64,000 bases of DNA from Dromaius novaehollandiae (lineage: Eukaryota > Chordata > Aves > Casuariiformes > Dromaiidae), in contig NC_088117.1 in the NCBI RefSeq assembly GCF_036370855.1, positions 9,920,001 through 9,984,000 of the forward strand, written 5' to 3'. A model generated the notes under the pieces. That model made no database searches, was not told where the DNA came from, and saw nothing but the letters and a program-made list of their open reading frames with translations. A program made the position numbers and the translations under genes. Shown one piece after another: positions 27,917 to 40,800 of the stretch. Position 1 is the stretch's first letter. Every line of letters starts with the position of its first letter.

Positions 27917-30900
27917 CTACCTCATGAACGATCTCCGGCCAGTGCGGAAGTAGGACTCAATCTGCTCCAGAGACCTGCCTTTGGTTTCTGGGACACAGCA
28001 GCCCGTGAATAAGAAGTTCCCAGCACAGATGACAGCGAAGAATAGGAATGGCACCTCGAGGCCGAAGTTTTCCTGGAAAGCAGGGCAGAAGGCATACATG
28101 AGCCGGGGCAGAGGGGGGGTCTGACGAGGCACAAGCAGACGTCCCCCCTGGGGTACCCACCACGACGGGGAGGAAGAACCGTGTCAGCATGAAGGCCGTC
28201 AGCCAGCTTACGACGACGCAGAGGCCGGATGCCACCCCGCGGGCTTTCAGAGGGAGGATTTCCGACATCAGCAGCCAGGTGATGGGACCCCAGCCCATGG
28301 CATAACCTGGAGGGGAGGAGGGCCAACGTGAGGCTGTTGGGGCTTTAAAGCCCATTGCGGGGTACAGAAAAGCCCTGTGCAGTCCTGCTCTGGTCCTCAC
28401 ACTCTGTCAACACCGCTGCTCAGAAAGACGGCACCCAAAGTCCTTTCGAGAAAGAGTCTCCCAGGGAGATCTTCCAACCGTGAGCCCAAGCCTCCTCACC
28501 CCATATCACCCTGCCCTGGACCAGAAACATCCCCCCCGGCAGACACCCAGCCCTGTGCTGTGGGTCCCAGGCTTTCGCTCTCTGCACCTACCCATTATGA
28601 AGAACATGGTTGCCAGGAGCGGGATGAGGGTGATGTAGCTGGTCGGCTCAGCACCGTGGCTGGCCGAGCTCACCAGGGTCTCATTGGCGGCGGTGCCGTT
28701 ATGGGAAAGCGGCGTGAAGTGGACGTAGAGCCCCATGGTCAGGTTTGAGGCCAGCATGATACCAGCTGCGGAGAGACACAACAGCGCGGTGGGACCGATG
28801 GGAATGTGATTCCCCCTGTGCAATGGCCGAGCTCCTGGGAACACCTCTGCCCGGGAGCTGAGCCATCATCAGAGCAGAGACCCCCTCCACCAAGAACAGT
28901 TTCCCTCGCACATCAGTGGGAGAGAGACATACCCGATACAAAGAGCAGAATCTTCCTCCCGGCTTTATCCATCGATACAGCAGCAATCACTACCGAGAAG
29001 AGACGAACCAGGCCGACAAGAGCTGCATCGTACTCTGGTTTCTGCAACGGCAAAATCAGTGGGGAAGCTGAGATGGGAGATCCAGGGAAACGGCAGGTTC
29101 CTACATGCGTTGGCTTAACTCTGGCCGGTGACTTTGTCTAAGCTACACACAGAGGTCCTTCCTTCGACAGCAAGAGACTAGACGAGAGCAGCCTGCAGCT
29201 GGAGGACAGGAACACGGAGCCAGTGGGCCGAGTCCTGCTCCCCATCGTCGTGCTGCCTTTGGTGGGGCGGGTGCTTGCTACTTGCTGCCAACCAGGTGCC
29301 TTAAAAGGGGCTTCAGAGTTGGAGCCTAGGAGCCACGGGTGACTTGGAGCGTCTGGCAGACATCACTGATGATGGGGCAGTCTGTGCACGGACTGAACCC
29401 CAGGGCTCACCAGAATGACAGATGTTTTCTTGAATATTGACTGCAGGTACACGAGGACACAGGTGACTCCAGAGAGCTGCTGCAGGAACCTCATCACCAC
29501 TGCGATCATGATGGGCTTGTAAATGAAGGGGTCCTTGATCTCTGCACAGGAAATCCGCCTGCTCTAGAGGGGACAAAGGCAGAAAGTTGAAGTGTTAGCA
29601 GCCACGTGCATGACCAGGGCACCCAGAAAACAGCTGAGGAGGTGCCAAAAGGAAGTGGGATTTTACAGTTTGCATGTTACTTCTCCCACATGCTGGAGCT
29701 GAGCCCCTTCCTCTGCTCACCTGCTTCCTCACGCTGTCCTTAATCTGCTCGTACTCCCGGGCATAGTCGGTGTCCTTGCCCCGGAGCCAGCACAGCGACC
29801 TCAGGGCTTCGTCTTCCTTCCCCTGGGAGAGCAGAAACCGGGGCGAGTTGGGCATGAAGCAGAGCAGGACGATCATCGCGAGCACCGGCACTTCCCCGGC
29901 GACAGCCAGCCAGCGCCAGTCCAGGCCCAGACCTGGAGGAGCCAGCACGAGGTTAGCAAGGGAGAGCACTTGGGAAGGGATTTCTCGACCTTGCCTCACC
30001 CCAAGAGCAGAGAGATTTAGTGAAACTGGGGGAAACCACCACAGAGGAATTTTCCACCTGTTTTTTTCCCCTTCAGAAAAAGGAGCATTTTCAGCTGCTG
30101 TGAAACATGGGGAAACTGAGGAGGCCCCCCAAATCGTAGAGGATCCAGCTAGAATGACGTCTCCTGCAGCAGCCAGCACATGGGCCGGCAGGAGAAAAGA
30201 GCAGACATGCAAATATTCATTGCATACCGCTCTTCAGCGTGCATGAGACCAAGGCCGGTGGGCAGTGACGGCCACAAGTCCCTGCGGGTTACGGGTTCAC
30301 TGTTTCAGGCACACATGCACGTGGGTTACGCGTGGGCGATCCTGGCCGGACCAGCCTTGCACACACGTCATGGTGCAGGTGAGGCCGCTTCCTCACGCTC
30401 TCACACCCACAATCAGCTTGCTGAGAAAGCTGGTAAAAACCACTCCTCTTCCCCAAAGTCCCCCAGCACTTCCTACCCTCCGACCGTGGAGATACTTGCC
30501 CAGCGCGTACAGGATGAGGGAGCCCAGCACGGCCATGATCTGCGGACAGGCGCCCAGCATGCCTCTCACGCCGGGGTGGGAGATCTCCGAGATGTAGACC
30601 TGCAGGAGGACAGCACACGCTTACCAGAGCTGTGACCCACAGCCGTCACCGACCATAACGTGTCCTTCTGCACCGCCGTCCGCCGCAGCTGGGGAGACCT
30701 GAGCTGCTAGGGCAGCTCGCCCGTCTGGAGTCCCAGCCCGGAGGGCTCAGCCCGGGCGCTGCCGGCACGGGGTGGTCTTGGCTTCCCTCCCAGGCCCCTG
30801 CACTGCAAAGCGCATGGGAGAAATGCTGAGCTCTGCACTGGCCTCCCCAGACTCCGCTTACTGGAAGGACATGCCCCGGCGTTGCTCAATTCACGCCTTC

Positions 30901-32314
30901 CTCTCTGCGTGCAGCGGGAGGTCGGTAAACAAGGGAGGAAACGACCGTCAGGAGGAACGGGGCAGGGAACGAGGACCTGCCTGCCACTTTTTGCAGAGCG
31001 GGGAACCAGCCAGTGCCACCGTAGCCCTCTCGCAGCCCGCTCACCCTCTGCGCGGCAGCTGCCCAGACGGGACGCCTTTGCTGCCGGAGGACCACACTTC
31101 CCATCCCCGATAGCACAGCCCCAGCCCTGAAGCTCTGCTGATGCCTCCGAAAGGGCTGGAGGCTCAGGTGCCACCTCGTCCCGCCCCGTGCAAAGCCCTG
31201 GGAAACTCGTTACCGGGATGGAGGCGGACGTCACGCCGCCGGCGTAGCCCGTGAGCACTCGCCCCAGCAGCAGCATCCAGACGCCCTGGGCGCTGCCCAT
31301 CAGGGCGTATCCCACGGCGGAGGGCACGGCCGAGAACATGATGCTGAGCTTGCGGCCCAGGCGGTCGTTGAGGACCATGGCGCTGAGTCCTCCCCCGGCC
31401 GCCCCCAGCGTGAACACCGACTGCGGGTGACAGAGACACGGGGCTCGCTGGGTCGGGGCCACGAGACGCGGAGGACCGGCCCCCTCCCAGCGCGCGCCCG
31501 GGCCGGCGGCTCCATCCGCCCGATGGGGAAAACCCCGCTCCTTACCCCGAACCACGATGCTTTATACGGGTCCAGCTTCAGGGCAGGGACGGGATACGCC
31601 TCTAGGACGGGGATCACGGGAGACGGGTAAACCAGGGCGAAACCGAAGTTGAAGTTCCCCAAGACAGCGGCAAACACGGCCAGGTAGAGCCGCTTGTTCC
31701 GGAGGCTCCTGCGGGAGGGAGAGAGCGGGAGGCACGCGTGAGGGATGCTCCATCGCGTCCCACCAAAGCGGCCGCGCTGGTTTTGCGGCTGTCCCCGCTG
31801 CAGCCCAGCCCCGCGTGCCCTGTGCCGAGGCTCTGCAGTGGCCCCGAGGGTTTTTGAGGGTTTTTGAGGGTTTTCCCCCCAGGACGGCCCTGCCGTGGGG
31901 AGCAGGAGCCGGAGCCCCGCGGATGCTTCCCGCCCGCCGCGCCGTCTCCAGCCGGTCGAACGAGCTGAAAAAAGCAGAAGTTGGAGCCGGGCGGCCCCAA
32001 ACGGGCGCTGGCGCGGTGCGGAGGGGGCTGCTCGCGCCGTCCCTGCGTTGGCCCCGCGGGAGCCTCCGTCCCCCGGGATGCCGCGCGCCGGCGGCTCTCC
32101 CAGGCTGGCGCGTCCGGGCGGGATGAGACCCCGGCTCGGCGCAGCTCCTGCCCGCCCGCAGCGAGGAAGGGGACCGCGGAGCCGCGTCGCCAGCCCGCGC
32201 TGCCGGCTCTTACTCGAGATACTCCTTGTCGAGCCTCCGGGCAGCACCGCCGGGGAAGGTCCGGTACGTGGAGCCCGCTTTCCTCACGAGGGGCTCCCGC
32301 GCGCCCGGCTCCAT
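27917..32314 (-). CDS. SLC2A6: SLC2A6 (GLUT6), facilitative sugar transporter family protein
   Basis: Ten exons on the - strand: 32314-32214, 31708-31546, 31420-31214, 30599-30500, 29932-29721, 29563-29411, 29041-28933, 28765-28592, 28306-28161, 28072-27917. They give 1,521 bases and 506 residues; human GLUT6 has 507. Family marks in order: [14 protein letters not shown] between TM2 and TM3, [23 protein letters not shown] after TM6, FLQQLSGV in TM7, [19 protein letters not shown] in TM10 and [13 protein letters not shown] at the end. Twelve membrane helices are expected. Intron 4 uses a GC donor (GCAAGT at 30499-30494), needed to keep frame and human length. The N-terminal sorting text is EPLV where human has EPLL. 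In mammals GLUT6 is an endolysosomal transporter of macrophages and some tumours; the substrate is not settled. Confidence 0.96.
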
Positions 32315-32640
32315 CGCGGCGCTGGCGCTGCTTCCTCCGGCGCTGGGAGGAAGAGGCCGCCGAAAGCGAAAGGGGGAGAGGCGGCGGCGGCGTTGCCTAA
32401 TCGGAGAAATCTGTGCCTCGTGGGCTCGCGCCCCGCCGGCCTCCGCGGAGGAAGCTGGTGGGGCCGGAAAGGCAGCAGACGAAGCAGCTCGGGGCCTTCC
32501 TCGCCCGCCCGCCGGCCCCCGCGGGCTCCTTCCTCCCCGCCGGCGCGGGAGTCCCCGTTGCGGGGTCGCGTCTCTCCCAGGATGCGCCGGACGGGCCGGA
32601 CGCTCCCGCTTCTCCCCGGGGTGAATTGCACCCGCGTCGC
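31200..32640 (-). promoter_or_regulatory. SLC2A6: CpG island over SLC2A6 exons 1-3 and promoter
   Basis: CpG-dense, GC-rich sequence with GC boxes runs from exon 3 through the start codon at 32314 and about 300 bases upstream. No TATA motif is seen near the start. A tenfold T/G-rich unit (GAGGGTTTTT, three times at 31846-31874) lies in intron 1. Confidence 0.75.
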
Positions 32641-33950
32641 CTGCTGCAGCGGTGAGGGATTTCGGCGGACCTGAGGAAGAGCACGTCAGAAATGGGAGGA
32701 AGTCGAAGGTGGGGAGCGGAGGAGGGCTGGGGAAGAGGGAGCAGCTGAAGGGGATGAGGAGCAGGGAGGAGGCCGGGAAGGGGTGGGCGGCAGCGATCCT
32801 GCAGTGGCTCCGCAGGTCACCTCGTGCCGGGGCACTGGCACACCGAGCTCCCAGCTCACACTGCTTTAGGCTCAGGTTTTGTTAATTTTAATTAATCTTT
32901 CCCTAAACTGCTGCCGTGCTCTTCTATTTCCACCATTAACCTCAGTCCCCAGCGCTTTCAGGACTGCCTGCGTGTTATCCGCACCACCGAGGCCGCGGGA
33001 ACCAGAGGGGAAAAGCCGGCCCTGCTGCACGGGACGCAGTGGGATGTGAAGCTCAGCCCTCCCGGCCCAGGGACGAAGGGCTGGCGCGTGTCCGGGACGG
33101 GGCTGGCGCGTGTCCTGCCCCGTGAGCAGGAGCAGGGCTTGCCGCGCTCTTCCCTCCCCGCCGCACCCCGGCACAGCCTGGTTCCCCTTGTACCGGCACC
33201 GGGGCGATGGCTGCGGGGGATTTTCAGCTGACTCAGGCGCTCGGGGCGGTGATTTCTCCGCGGGAAGGCAGGTCACGGAGCAGGGGCACTGCGGGGTGGC
33301 CGCCAGCTCATCCGAAAATTTCCCAGGGCCTGCGCTGGCCCGAGCGGGGACGTCACCACGGCCTCCACCCGCGCCGAGGAAGCGGCTTTCTCAGCTGCAG
33401 CTGATGGTTGCAGCGGGATCCTCCGCAGAGCCGAGATGTGCCGGCAGTGATGGATCCCTCATCGCCTCCAGCCCCAGACTCCTGCTGGGAGTCCCTGGAA
33501 AAGGCGGTGCAAAGCGCACGGTTGCTCTCTGCGGTGAAAAGCACCCTGCGGTTGCAGAGCCCGGGAGGCGCCGGGCGATGCCGGCTGTGGGGCCCGCCAG
33601 AGCACGGGTGATTTGGGAGACGCAAGCAGTTTGCATCGCGTGGGGGTCCCTCTCTTTGGAGGCGGGTGTCACCTTTTCGTACCGCACCTCCTCCTGGCCT
33701 GGGACGCTGCACGTGTCTCATCGCTCCCTGCTCCCAAACGCATCCCAACCCCAGGCCCCCGAGCGGTGCGGGGGGCAGCCGCTCTCCCCGGGTCTGCGGG
33801 GATTTGGGGGGCAAACCGTGGCCGGCTGCAGCCCCGGCTGGGGCTTTCCTGGGCGAGGACCTGCCGGCGGGGTCTGAGCCCAGCCACAGCTGCCCAAGGC
33901 TGCCGTGTCTGTGGGAGCATCAAGGAATGAGGCTGATGCTGGGTAAGCGC

Positions 33951-33991
33951 TCTTCTCCTCCTCCTCCTCCTCCTCCTCCTCCTCCTCCTCC
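33951..33991. repeat. (CCT)n trinucleotide repeat
   Basis: About 13 CCT units in a row, starting with two TCT units, ending before CATGG. Confidence 0.95.
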
Positions 33992-35525
33992 ATGGTGGGT
34001 ATCTCAGGGGGCTTCGTGCACCTGGTTGCGGGGTCCCTGCCAGGAGCAACTTTGCTTGGAGTGATGGTGTGAAGCCGTCACAGCTCGGCTGAGCCAATTC
34101 TGGGCCCCTGAAACGGGTGAGGGAGGTGCACGCTTTGGGGTGGGAGCCAGCGCCGTGCACCCATGATGGGCGATGCCGCCCTTGCAAGCGAGCCCTGCCA
34201 GGGCACGATGGCCCCGCGGTTACGGCAGGTCCCAAAGCGTCGGTGCCGGGTGCTGCACACCTCCGGCCGGGACCGCGGCAGCGTGTCCTGAACCTGGAGC
34301 TGCAGGGACACAGGAAAAAGAGAGCAGTGCTTGCTCGTCTTGTTCCCCCCTGCCTAATATTTGGGGCCACAGAGCGTCCTGGAGAGGAGCCCCGCGCCGC
34401 AGCAGCTGGCTCGCTCTGCAGCGCAAAGCGTCATCCAGTTTCTGCGGGGATTTGTCAACTGCTTCAAGCAGGAAATTACTTCGTGTCTTGAAAAAACTCC
34501 AAGCACCTGTAGGGCTGGAGAGCGGGGGGGATCCGGCGGGGCGGGGGCGAGCCGCGGCGGGGTGGCTGCCGGCCGGGGGAGGCGGCGCGGCGGCTCGCGG
34601 TGCTCGCTGTCGGCGATGCCCGTGGCACCGCGGCGTTCCTGCCTCGCGCCGTCCTCGTCTCCCTGGGGCTCTCCTGTGCTTTGCGTAGGTCCTACCAAAC
34701 CAGGCAAAGGGGCGGGTGGGATGGGAGAAGATGCTCTGCACTAGCGGTGTCCGCAGCCGTCTCCGTGCCGGATGCTGGGAAGCGAAACGGGCTCCCAGCC
34801 TGCTCCCTGGCTCTGCCGGGCGTTACGGGGCTCCAGGCCCTCCAAAGCCAAACGGGAAGAAACACGGCGCCGCGGCGTGAAAACACGGCAAGTGGCTCTG
34901 GGGCTGATTTAAAGGGCAGCGTGGCTTTGCTGAGTGCTGCTGGCCGGCGCGGCGGGAGTGAGGCATTGCTCCGGCTCGGTAGGCTTGTCCTCCCCCTCCG
35001 CCAGCTGTGCAATAGATCATGAACATATGCAAAAAAACACGCTGCATCAAAGCCACTTGGCAGCTTAACTAACCCAATTCATAAATTAATTTCTATTCCT
35101 CTTGTAAGGGAGAAATCAGTCACTCCTCGAGGCGATCCATCTCTATCGCTCGTCTGGCCACATCCTTTCATAAATCACCCCCTCCAAGTCCGAGCTGGTG
35201 ATTGCTGGGTCAAGATGCAATTGCGCTTAGCGCCCACGCCGAGCCCCGCGGACGCGGGGGTGCGGGACGGGCAGTGCCCAGGCGCCGGTGCCCCCGGGGA
35301 GGGTGGTTTTCTCCGCGTTGCCCTGCCGTGGACGGCGAGGCCGTGGCAAAGCCGGCGCTCAGCTCTGCTGCAAGTGGGCAGTGACGCCGGCCCGGTGGCC
35401 CCATGCGAAACGTGGGCAGGCAGCAGGTGATGGGTTTCGGGGGGACGGCAGGGCCTGGTGGTGCATGGCCTGGGGACACGTGGGGACGGCTGCTGGTCCT
35501 CGCCAGAGCTTTCGAGGGAGCAGTG

Positions 35526-35570
35526 GCTTTGCAAAATGCTGCTTTGCAAAACGGGGCTTTGCAAAACGGG
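35526..35570. repeat. Three-copy 15-bp tandem repeat
   Basis: Units GCTTTGCAAAATGCT, GCTTTGCAAAACGGG and GCTTTGCAAAACGGG are exactly adjacent. Each carries the near-palindrome TTTGCAAA. Confidence 0.95.
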
Positions 35571-36226
35571 ACTGTGCACGTCCTGCTCCAGCCTGGATGC
35601 TGGCTGGTGCCCGCGGTCACCGCTGCTTGGCTTGGCCATCCTCGCGGGCTGGCGGTCCCGAACAGACACGGCTCTTCGGTTACAGCCCTTGCCCTGCTCC
35701 CCCTTTCCGGAAAAACTCGCCACCTTTTCAGGCTGCCATCTGTTTATTTTGTTGGCCTCCGAACTTGCTGAAATGTCTCGTGGTGGCTGAGGCGACGCAG
35801 AGTGGAAGAACAGAGCCTGGCAGGCTGCAGGGTGAGTGGAAAATAGTTTTTCTGGGCCTTTCTGGAGTTTGAGGCCGTGATGATGGATGTGCATGCAAGG
35901 CATGGTAATAGCTTTGTAAGTACCAAAACACAGAGCGAAAGAAAAACGCTGCCTAATAGACTGAGAAATGTATGTCGGACAGGATCCGCTCCGCTCTGAC
36001 AGCGGGGAGGGCCGCGGCGGTGAATGATGAAGTGCTGCAGGGCTCAGGAGCGGAGCTTTGTATTTGTTTAATGCATTGGAAAAACAGGGTATAGCCAGTC
36101 TCGAAAAGTATTAGATACCTGCTAGGAGAGCGCTGGAAACGCCTGTGGCTTCTCTCCTCTGGGATGCCGGGCAGTGGGCGGCAGGCGTTCGCCGCGACCC
36201 GCCTGGGGCGATTTCTCACGTGCAAT

Positions 36227-36245
36227 TTGGAAATGGCATTTCCAA
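36227..36245. other. 19-bp near-perfect palindrome
   Basis: TTGGAAATG, one G, then CATTTCCAA: nine-base arms that are exact reverse complements. It sits in an AT-richer patch of otherwise GC-rich DNA and could be a dimeric factor site. Confidence 0.9.
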
Positions 36246-37040
36246 GCAAAATTAGAATTTCCTATTGAGTGCCTTTTTTCTTTTTTTTTTTTTTCTGGAA
36301 AAGGTTGGGATCTGGGGTGTTTCCCCTGGCTCCCATGAAAACAACAGACTTGCTCGTTCCCTCTCGTGGGAAGCAGGTTTCCCTGCTCACGGTGGCTCCT
36401 GCTGCCGCTCTGGGGGCCGCAATGCAGCTCGCGGCCCCGCTGCCATTCGCCCCTGCTGCAGCCGATCCCGCTGGTGCCTCAGGGTCTTCCGGGGCTATTT
36501 CTCTTCTTCCTTAATTTTTCTTCCCCCACTTTTTCGGCTGTCGGAGCGTGGCGGCTGCAACTGCAGGTGTGAGCTGTGCGATGGGGCAGGCAGCGGCATG
36601 GCCAGGGCGGCAAACGTCAAAACACCGGGATGCCCAGGGCCCCCTGCATCCTTCACTGGCTTCCACCATGGAGCACGTCCCTGCTCCGGCTGGCACTCAC
36701 TTGCATGCAGTGCTTTTTTTTTCTTTCTTTTTTTTCCTCCTTTTTAAACCCAACCCAATCTGGTGGCCTCGTGCTTAGAAAACGTCCTTTTCCTGAAAGG
36801 ACCAAAGCGCATCCTGGGGCAGCGCTGCTGGCACGTCCGAGCCGTGCTCTGTGCCATTTTCCCTTAGTCCCTGCTGCCCGGGAGTGATGGCTTTCCCTGG
36901 GAAGCCAGCCCCGTCCCTTTCCAAGCGGTTTTCCCAGCATTGCTTTGTGCACAGTGAGCTGGAGTGGGCGCGAGAGGCGTTATCCACACGGCCCCCGCGG
37001 AGCTCCCCTGCAGCGCCGGTGTCACTTCCCTGGGATTGCG

Positions 37041-37118
37041 ACGGGACGGAGGGATGGGATGGGGCGGGACGGGATGGAGGGATGGAGGGATGGGATGGAG
37101 GGATGGGATGGGATGGAG
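37041..37118. repeat. (GGGAT)n/(GGGATGGA)n minisatellite
   Basis: Imperfect tandem units of GGGAT and GGAGGGATG run for about 78 bases. The opposite strand is (ATCCC)n. Confidence 0.9.
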
Positions 37119-37845
37119 AACGGTGTGCCACAGCTTGGCCACCTTGTCCGGACGCTCCCGGCGGCTCCGTGTCCAAAGCCAGAGGGAACCTGCCCAAACC
37201 ACCCCTGCAAAGCGCCCCGAGCTCTGCCGGGCGCCGTGGGACCGGCACCATCCTCCCCGGCAGCCGCCGGAGCAGGACAGGGCGGGCGGCAGCCGCTTCC
37301 CTCCCTGCACACGCAGCACATGTTGTTTTGATTCCCGGCTCCTCCTGGCTGGCCGGCGCTGGCTGCCGCCCGGGAGCCAGTGGAAAACTCGGGAAGCGGG
37401 GACACCGCGGGAGGGGGAGGCCGAGGCCGGGCAGCCGCCCCGGTCAGGCGGCGATGCCACCCGCTCCCTTCTGGGCGCTCGGACCCCAAGGTGCTGGAAA
37501 ACCAGGGCTGGGTGGCCGCGTCTCCGGCTGGCACCTTTGCACCAGAGGGCAGCATCGCCGCGGCGAATGCACCGCCGCCGTCACCACACGCCCGGCCACG
37601 GCCACGCGTGGGTCTGCAATTCAGCGACTCCATTTCCAGAGCATCCGACGCGTCGCCGCGGCCTGGGCCGGCCCCGGAGAGCCCCGCGCTGCCCGGGAGC
37701 CTCCGTGCTGCTCGCTTTGGAGGGAAGCGGCTTTGTCTTTCCATGGGGAGGGCTGGATTTTTTCCTGCTTCGGGACACGAGTCTCCCCCCAGATTCCTGA
37801 GCGCTCTGCTGCCTGGTCCGTCCTTGGCTGGGTGCAATTTTTTCC

Positions 37846-37890
37846 TGTTTAATATGATTTTATATATATCTATTATATATATATAAAGCA
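37846..37890. repeat. (TA)n-rich tract
   Basis: AT-only stretch with TATATATATCTATTATATAT in otherwise GC-rich DNA. Confidence 0.8.
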
Positions 37891-40800
37891 AAACAAAACA
37901 TATCATTTCCTTGATTTAATATGAGCCAATTACGCCTCGTAGGCTGTTAACTTCATCACCGCTTCTTCCAGGAAAGACCTTGCTAAAATAAGCTAAGATG
38001 CCGAGGAGCGGAGCCCCGCAGCCGCAGCGTCTCCCCCCGAGCGTGGAAACCCCCCCGAAGCCCCTGTCACACACGTGCCCGCGAAAATATCCCACCGCTT
38101 GTCGTCCATCTGCTGACGGATACCAACTGGAAAGGAGATCAGCGCTCCGGCTCCGCGCTGGGCTGTCTGCCCCTCTAATGAGGACCAGATTGAGCGGCTG
38201 CTCTGCGCCCCAGCACGCCGCAGCACCGGGCGCACGGGGCCAGCCGCAAGAGCAGGCGGCCGGGGAGGCGCGGGGGGGGGCACCCGGCTCCCCGCCGGCC
38301 GCGGGGAATCCCGTGGGGAGGCTTCCCACCCTCCTGCCTCGGGAAGACGGGATGCCCGTTGCATCCAAGGGCACCTCGGCGGCGGGGAGTTTCCCTGCGG
38401 CTCGCTCTGCGGGGCCTGGGGCAGGGCCGGCGCTGGCCGTCTCCCTCCTCCCCGCTGCTGGCGCCCATTTTAGCTTGTGTTTCTTTTCATCAGTGGTTGC
38501 ATCAAAAATCAAGATGTGCTGGGATCTGATCCCAAATAATAATGCCAACATATCCTCTCCGGGAGCCCTTCATTTATGTCCCGCGGCCGTCTGCCGCTGC
38601 AAGTGCCCAGGAGCATCACTCGAGCCGCATCCCTGCGGCATCCCCATGGCATCCCTGCCCGTCCCCGCGGTGTCCTCGTGCTCTGCAGCCACGCGATCTC
38701 CCACCCCGGGGGCCCAAAAGGTATGTGGCATCTCTGAGCAAGGAGCTGCTGGCCGGACACCGGGGCCCTGAGGTTTCCTCGCTTCCTGCTCTGTTTTTGC
38801 TGGATTCCCTCTGGTTTTGTGCTTGGGGTTTTTTCCCAAAGGGACAGCGACGAAGCCATGTCCCCGGCCAGGACCGCGCCACCGTGGCTGGGCTTTGGCT
38901 GCCAGCAGCGATGAGCGAGAGAGGGGAGGAATTGCCGCGGTGGCCTCTGAAAAGGCCGGGATGGACTGGTGTTTCCACGTAGGGGGGAAGGTGAGAGAGA
39001 GTGCATCCTCGAAGCAGGAGGATAATGAGCTTTTTATAACCCCATTTTTGCAGGAACCTTTTAACCCATTTATCCTTCTGACGGAAAACCTCGTGGATGA
39101 AATTTGGAATGAAAGCAGAGACCTGAAAGAACATTTCTGCTCCACCAGCGATCTACTAACAGGATAATCCTGTTACAGCCACCCTGAGTGGGTCTTGACT
39201 ACTCCTGGGCAGGTATTCATCTATTTTATTGGCAAAACAACACCCTGCCCTGTAGTCCTGGCGTGCCCTCCAATGCCCCTGCCTTAGGTTGCTTTATCAT
39301 CCCAGATCTTTGGAAGCGGCACTAAATGCTTTCACTTGCTCTTAAGCAAAAGTTTCATTGAGCTTTTGAACACCAAGGTGCAGCTGATGCTGCAGGAGCA
39401 GGTCTTGCTGCAAAGGCAACAGGATTTAATTTGGCGGCCCTTTGGCCAAGCCCTGTGTGCACTGAACAGTGGTTGCTCTACGGCTGGTGGGGATGAAGGG
39501 TTTTGCCCCGACACAAACAATCCAGTGAGCAAGTCCCAAACAACGCCCGGGGCTGCCGATGCCTGGTCCTTTGCCCTGGCCATCACTGGCCTTGATTGCA
39601 GACAGCGTTTTCAGCTAATCCAGTATTTACACCTACTTTATGCTGCTTGCAGATGAAAAACCCCCTCTTTCTTTGCCGTTTAAAGTACAAGAAGCCTGTA
39701 CAGTCCCCAGTTTGAGAGCCTGAGCCCCTGAGGGCAGCCACTGTGCTCTTCCAAGGAGAGGAGACGGGCTGAGGGGCTGGCTGCGGCGTGCCAGCCTCGG
39801 CGTCTTCCTCGGCACAGGCGGGGACACCAGGCAGTGTGTGCCCTCGCCTGAGCTTTTAGGCAGGAGGGGAAAAAAGAGCAGCGGTTAGTGAGCAAAAGCG
39901 AAGTTTCGTGATCAGCCAGGCACCCGGATTTCACAGTGCGTTTCCCCAAGCTTTGCAAAAACCAGCAGCTGGGCAGGGGAGAGAAACCCCCACGGACGCA
40001 CGGAAGCAACGGGAGGTTTGAGCTGCTGCAGCCGGTCCCCGTGCTCTCGCCGAGCCCGCTCCGGGCTGCAGGACGCGGCTTGCTGCAGCGCTCGCTCCGG
40101 CATCCCGGGCCCGCGGTGCTGCCGGGTCCGGAGGAGCTAAGGCGAAACACATTGAGCGCGTAGGGAAAGGGAGCGCGACGGTCGGGAATCGTTTTGTTTG
40201 GGTTTCTCAAACGTGTGCATGAAAACACTGTGTGGTTTTCTGACAAATTTGAAACAGCGCTGCTCAATTCCCTCCAACATTGCTACTGTGGATCTCGCAG
40301 ACTGTAAAGCATTTATTGGAGTTGCTCGAGGCGAACTTAAGCATCTGTGGAATAACAAGTCCAGGAAGTAATTGCATCCACAAGGAAAATATTTTTATGT
40401 ATAATTCAGTGACCCATTTTATAAACATTGCGGTTCCACCTTGGACTTTTTTTCTCTTTTTTTTTTTTCCCCTCCCTCCGCAGCCGCCTCCATCCGAGCG
40501 TCTGAGGCTGGTGGAGAAGGTGGGCCCGAGCTCGGCGGCGGGAGCGGGACGGGGGGCCCGGCCGGTGCTGCCCCCCCGTGCCGGGGCGAGTGTGGACGAG
40601 GCGTCTCGGGGCGACGGCTCCTCTTCGCTCCTCGCCAAAGGGGCTTCGTTCGAGCATCTGAAATCCTTCAAGAAATGCTTTAGGCAGCTGAAAGCCAGGA
40701 GGAAAATCCCCACAATGTCCAGTTTTTTTGTTACTGCGCCCAAAAACATCATTTGGGTTTCATTCCCATGCAATAGAAAGCCCCCCCGCCCCTTTCCTTG

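Noticed and set aside
30707-31555. 282-codon frame spanning SLC2A6 exon 3
   Set aside because: Only its part 31214-31420 is the real exon; the rest is intron read through.
36851-37906. Open frames of 333 (+) and 294 (-) codons
   Set aside because: Both strands are open because stop codons are rare in GC-rich DNA; a GGGAT minisatellite runs through them, and no family is recognised.
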